Assembly (NCBI GenBank): GCA_021108325.1
Contig: JAIORB010000101.1
Coordinates: 1 to 64,000, forward strand
DNA length: 64,000 nucleotides
DNA from: Bacteroidales bacterium
GTDB lineage: Bacteria > Bacteroidota > Bacteroidia > Bacteroidales > UBA12077
Direction: 5' to 3'
Below, one piece after another: positions 61,801-64,000 of this stretch. The translations under genes and the position numbers were made by a program. Every line of letters starts with the position of its first letter. Position 1 is the stretch's first letter. A model generated the notes under the pieces. It was not told where the DNA came from. It did not search any database and saw nothing but the letters and a program-made list of their open reading frames with translations.

Positions 61801-62604
61801 AAAATAAATGAAGTAAGTGTACCTGATGATAAAAAAGTTTATTGTGATGGTGCAAAAGTGAATCAAATTTTAAGTATATTAATTAATAATGCAATAAAAT
61901 TTACTGCTAAAGGATTTATTAAAATCGGGTGTAAAGAAAAGGATGATAATAAACTTCTGTTTTATGTATCCGATAGCGGAATTGGAATAAAAAAAGAGAG
62001 TTGTAATTTAATATTCGAACGTTTCAGACAATCAGACGAGTCTGATGTAAGAAAATATGGAGGTGCAGGTTTAGGATTAGCAATAGCAAAAGGTTTAGTA
62101 GAAATAATGAATGGTGAAATCTGGTTTGAATCTGAATTAGGGAATGGGACAACTTTTTATTTTACTATTCCGTATCAACCTGATAGACATCAAGAAAAAT
62201 TAAATATAAAAATGGATATTAACAAAATTGATTTAATAGATTGGAGTAAAATAAAAATTTTAATAGTTGAAGATGATCCATATAGTATAGAGTATCTTAC
62301 CGAGGTGCTTTCCGAAACCAAAGTTCATATTGAAATAGCAAAAAACGGAAATGATGCATTAAAAAAAGCAAAAGAAAATAGCGATTTAGATTTAATTTTA
62401 ATGGATATTCAGCTACCGGGAATAAGCGGGGATGAAGTAACGACTTTAATTAGAGAATTTAACCAGAACATTCCAATAATAGCACAAACAGCACATGCAA
62501 TGGTTAATGACAAAAAAAATTATATTAAAGCAGGATGTACTGATTATATCTCTAAACCAATTTTAATTGACGAATTATTTTCAGTTTTATGTAAATATAT
62601 TTAA
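58864..62604 (+). CDS. Hybrid histidine kinase with five PAS and one GAF domain
   Basis: 1246 residues, no transmembrane helix. PAS at 38-155, GAF at about 160-330 with C261, C264 and C270 (ECGNCPLVISC), and PAS domains starting near 340, 460, 590 and 705. A coiled coil (825-875) precedes HisKA with H889 in NISHEIRTPLNG and HATPase_c with DSGIGI and GAGLGLAI. The C-terminal receiver (1128-1246) has phospho-acceptor D1181 in LILMDIQLPGISGDE. Its GAF domain resembles that of the preceding H-less kinase, suggesting the two proteins may pair. Confidence 0.92.
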   Translation: MRVKLVQNGMENPLTKHKEKQEYFYKELMSGKKESITNEVLLNSIINSASNGILVVDPKGEILFINHLFIEMWKIPYELFDLKQNQRLLKVALSQLKSPEVFFKKIRNLNKSKDSDFDLLYFKDGRIFETNFVPLITENEIEGYIWNFNDITDKRQNKERLIHMNAVLNSIRNINKLRSITSDKCKLIHGACKNITSSFGYSKAKITLFENDQLVHKAQSGFGDEYNLFIRDQHEGKRFNCYKKVLNNNEVVIINSPENECGNCPLVISCKNSSSFVIALQYQNRFYGVFTIRIPSKYSNDKESQELFKEMADDISFTLKKIELEENHTKSIKALKLREARLDSIFKSSPVGMGLLSNEVIMHINDLFCEITGYHKKDIKGKNIRMLFATNKEYEKLGTVDFKKNYGKGKSIIEIKWKRKDEQIIDILFRASPVDQDDPSKGISFTATDITEKKKNEKDFKRLNFAIENSKNEIYIFDATTLKFIYVNKGVPDNLGYTLEELRNLTPTDIKPEYSITRFKKMIKPLINGSKSVIQFETVHKRKNRSLYHVEVNLSFIKTDDRPYFLAIILDISEKKKAEKKLKDFEIKFRVAFETSPDALIINRLHDGMYTEINEGFTRLTGFTAEDVIGKTNNDINIWFNNYDHDVMVKNLIKNNSVSNLEARFKKRTGEIVYGLMSANIIEYDGIKYILSITKDITALKKAEVALKENEEKYRALVENQGEGIMIGDIKENIIFVNPAAEKVFDLDKESLIGMNIKEFVDENQYKMVQNQTKKRMKGEKSSYEIKLNTGNNKIKTILITATPLYENEKVKYTLGIFRDITAWKEAQLALKMKNKQLQATKEELSATNDEFILLNKILKERNRELTIAKQKAEESDRLKSVFLANISHEIRTPLNGILGFSQLLTKTTCTSDVMREYADLISNCGDDLLQIINNIMDMSKIETSQLKLNYSNCNIMDILNDVYNHNKRHIKDPENLLFKINEVSVPDDKKVYCDGAKVNQILSILINNAIKFTAKGFIKIGCKEKDDNKLLFYVSDSGIGIKKESCNLIFERFRQSDESDVRKYGGAGLGLAIAKGLVEIMNGEIWFESELGNGTTFYFTIPYQPDRHQEKLNIKMDINKIDLIDWSKIKILIVEDDPYSIEYLTEVLSETKVHIEIAKNGNDALKKAKENSDLDLILMDIQLPGISGDEVTTLIREFNQNIPIIAQTAHAMVNDKKNYIKAGCTDYISKPILIDELFSVLCKYI

Positions 62605-62794
62605 TCATATCAATTCTTTAAATTAACAAATGGATGTTAATAAAAATATATATGAGTTCAATTTAAAAACTAAAATAATTGCACTTTAGATGTTTAGTGA
62701 ATTTGTTAACAAGTTTATAATAAGATTGCTAATTTCGAAGTATTTTATTAAATTAGTTGCTCGGCACTTTTTATATTGAACTCACACATTATAA

Positions 62795-64000
62795 ATGAAA
62801 AACAAAAAATTTATTACTTCGAGAACCACTATTAGTTTAATAATTATAAGCATTACTTTTCTTTCATCTGCCATATATTTTGTTATTTGGAATACTAACA
62901 AGTTTAAAGATAATACTGTTTTCAGCGTAAAAAACAGCCTGACTGTAAAAGCTGAAATTATTGCTGCCGGTATTGAAAATTTAATGTTGGAATATACAAA
63001 AACATTGCAAGCACTTGCAAACGATCCGTTTGTTATTAATGCACTTTTACATAACCACGGCCATGAATTTTATCCTGAATATTGTCCTCTGGAAAATATT
63101 TTTTCTGCTCATTCTGAAGAGTTGGCTGCCTTAATGTTAATTTCCGGTAACGGAACATTAATTCACAGGCATCCTCTTATAACAGACAGCCTGTCTTTTT
63201 TATTTTTTAGAGAAGATGTTGATTATGTTATACAGAAGCAAAAGATGCATATCAGCCAAATTTATTCTAATATTGATGGCAAACCTTCAGTTGCTGTTTC
63301 GTATCCGGTATTTTACCAGGATCGGTTTATTGGTATTGTACGTTTTACTGTTTTAACCGAAACTATTGTTAATCAATTTATTTCACCGGTATTAGACGAT
63401 AATACTTTCGCAATTGCTATGGATCAGGAAGGGGAACTTTTTTATAAACATAATTTCTTATCTGAAGGAGAAACTATCTACGATTTGTTAAATGAAGATA
63501 GAGCTAATTACCCAGAGTATGACTTTTCTGTAAGGCAGAAAACACTTATAAAAAGAGTGAAGGGTGAAAAAGGATCAGCCATATACAAATTAATCGACAA
63601 TACTGGAAAGTTTTCAAAAATGTTAGTGGTTTACCGGTCTGTAAATATTATCGATGGAATATTTTCAATATCTATTTACAAATGTTATTATAAGATAATA
63701 GAACCGGCAAAACAGTATGCGCATAAAATAATTTTAATTGTTTTTTCTGTGATTTTATTGGTTGCAATTATTATGATTTATTTATTCAGGCTTAAAAAAA
63801 ACCATATTAAATTACAAATAGAAGCCGGTTATCTCAAAAAAATAGCTGAAAAGGCAGACGAAATCAATAAACAAAAAAACGAATTTGAATCATTATACGA
63901 AGAATATAAAACTATAAGCGAAGATCTCCATGCTTCTCAGGATAAAGTCAAAGAAAGTGAAGAAAAATTAAAAAGTATTTTTAGAGCTGCTCCCACTGGT
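62795..64000 (+). CDS. Membrane sensor with dCache-like domain and PAS start (truncated by window edge)
   Basis: The frame begins with ATG at 62795 and is open to the last base, giving the first 402 residues. A signal-anchor helix (about 12-34) is followed by a periplasmic dCache-like sensor of about 250 residues (LEYTKTLQALANDPFV; VAVSYPVFYQDRFIGIVRF) and a second transmembrane helix near 310-330 (IILIVFSVILLVAIIMIYLF). Then a coiled coil with ESEEKLKSIFRAAPTG, the usual start of a PAS domain. The full protein is probably another sensor histidine kinase or diguanylate-type regulator. Confidence 0.88.
   Translation, partial: MKNKKFITSRTTISLIIISITFLSSAIYFVIWNTNKFKDNTVFSVKNSLTVKAEIIAAGIENLMLEYTKTLQALANDPFVINALLHNHGHEFYPEYCPLENIFSAHSEELAALMLISGNGTLIHRHPLITDSLSFLFFREDVDYVIQKQKMHISQIYSNIDGKPSVAVSYPVFYQDRFIGIVRFTVLTETIVNQFISPVLDDNTFAIAMDQEGELFYKHNFLSEGETIYDLLNEDRANYPEYDFSVRQKTLIKRVKGEKGSAIYKLIDNTGKFSKMLVVYRSVNIIDGIFSISIYKCYYKIIEPAKQYAHKIILIVFSVILLVAIIMIYLFRLKKNHIKLQIEAGYLKKIAEKADEINKQKNEFESLYEEYKTISEDLHASQDKVKESEEKLKSIFRAAPTG

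Noticed and set aside
1-64000. CRISPR arrays, tRNA or rRNA genes, insertion sequences, integron sites
   Set aside because: No regularly spaced direct repeats, cloverleaf, rRNA motif or transposase/integrase frame was found on reading; small RNA genes cannot be fully excluded by eye.

Overview
The window is an AT-rich chromosomal segment from a member of the Bacteroidota, probably an anaerobic or microaerophilic Bacteroidales/Marinilabiliales-like organism. Evidence: Bacteroidota-restricted families (DUF5606, DUF5687, DUF4846), a TonB receptor with an N-terminal carboxypeptidase-regulatory-like domain, the TTTG / TAnnTTTG promoter type, mostly A-rich rather than Shine-Dalgarno translation starts, and a ferredoxin-linked NAD(P)H oxidoreductase next to a rubrerythrin-like protein. 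I found no rRNA, tRNA, CRISPR array, phage or complete insertion sequence.

Layout. 1-10.1 kb: housekeeping genes (DUF5606, mazG, SAM hydroxide adenosyltransferase, phoH, purC), a TonB receptor/TPR pair, and a membrane-protein/winged-helix regulator pair that appears to share an operator with the TonB/TPR pair, then a PfkB-family sugar/nucleoside kinase. 10.2-21.8 kb: three giant multi-PAS histidine kinases and one response regulator. A 44-codon remnant of the PfkB kinase lies between them, and two of the kinases share blocks of identical DNA. 22-32 kb: an ABC-type pair, a DUF4846 lipoprotein, DUF2891, a frameshifted tricorn-type protease, two small unknown proteins, a radical SAM enzyme and a coiled-coil secreted protein. 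32.4-39.4 kb: NuoE-like, NuoF-like and a 1233-residue fusion (NfnB/GltD-like plus NuoG/FdhA-like), best explained as an Stn-type electron-bifurcating transhydrogenase, followed by a zinc-ribbon protein and a rubrerythrin-like protein. 39.6-43.2 kb: a LysM/ligand-binding protein, a small unknown, and a response regulator with a Crp/Fnr regulator.

43.3-64 kb is a large chemosensory locus: CheY-like regulator, long coiled-coil protein with a CheZ-like QDxxxQ motif, STAS protein, CheY, CheA, CheW, CheR, a kinase-like protein lacking the phospho-accepting histidine, CheD, a REC-PAS-LuxR regulator, then a second CheY/CheW/MCP set, an outer-membrane porin-like protein, a GAF kinase-like protein that also lacks the histidine, a six-sensor hybrid kinase and the start of a Cache-type sensor. 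There is no cheB and no flagellar gene, so its output is probably transcription, surface behaviour or development rather than swimming.

The most unusual material is the chemosensory locus (the CheZ-like coiled-coil protein, STAS gene, two H-box-less kinases and a nested inverted repeat), the fused transhydrogenase subunit, and the duplicated operator. Functional statements are inferred from motifs read by eye; no database search was run.
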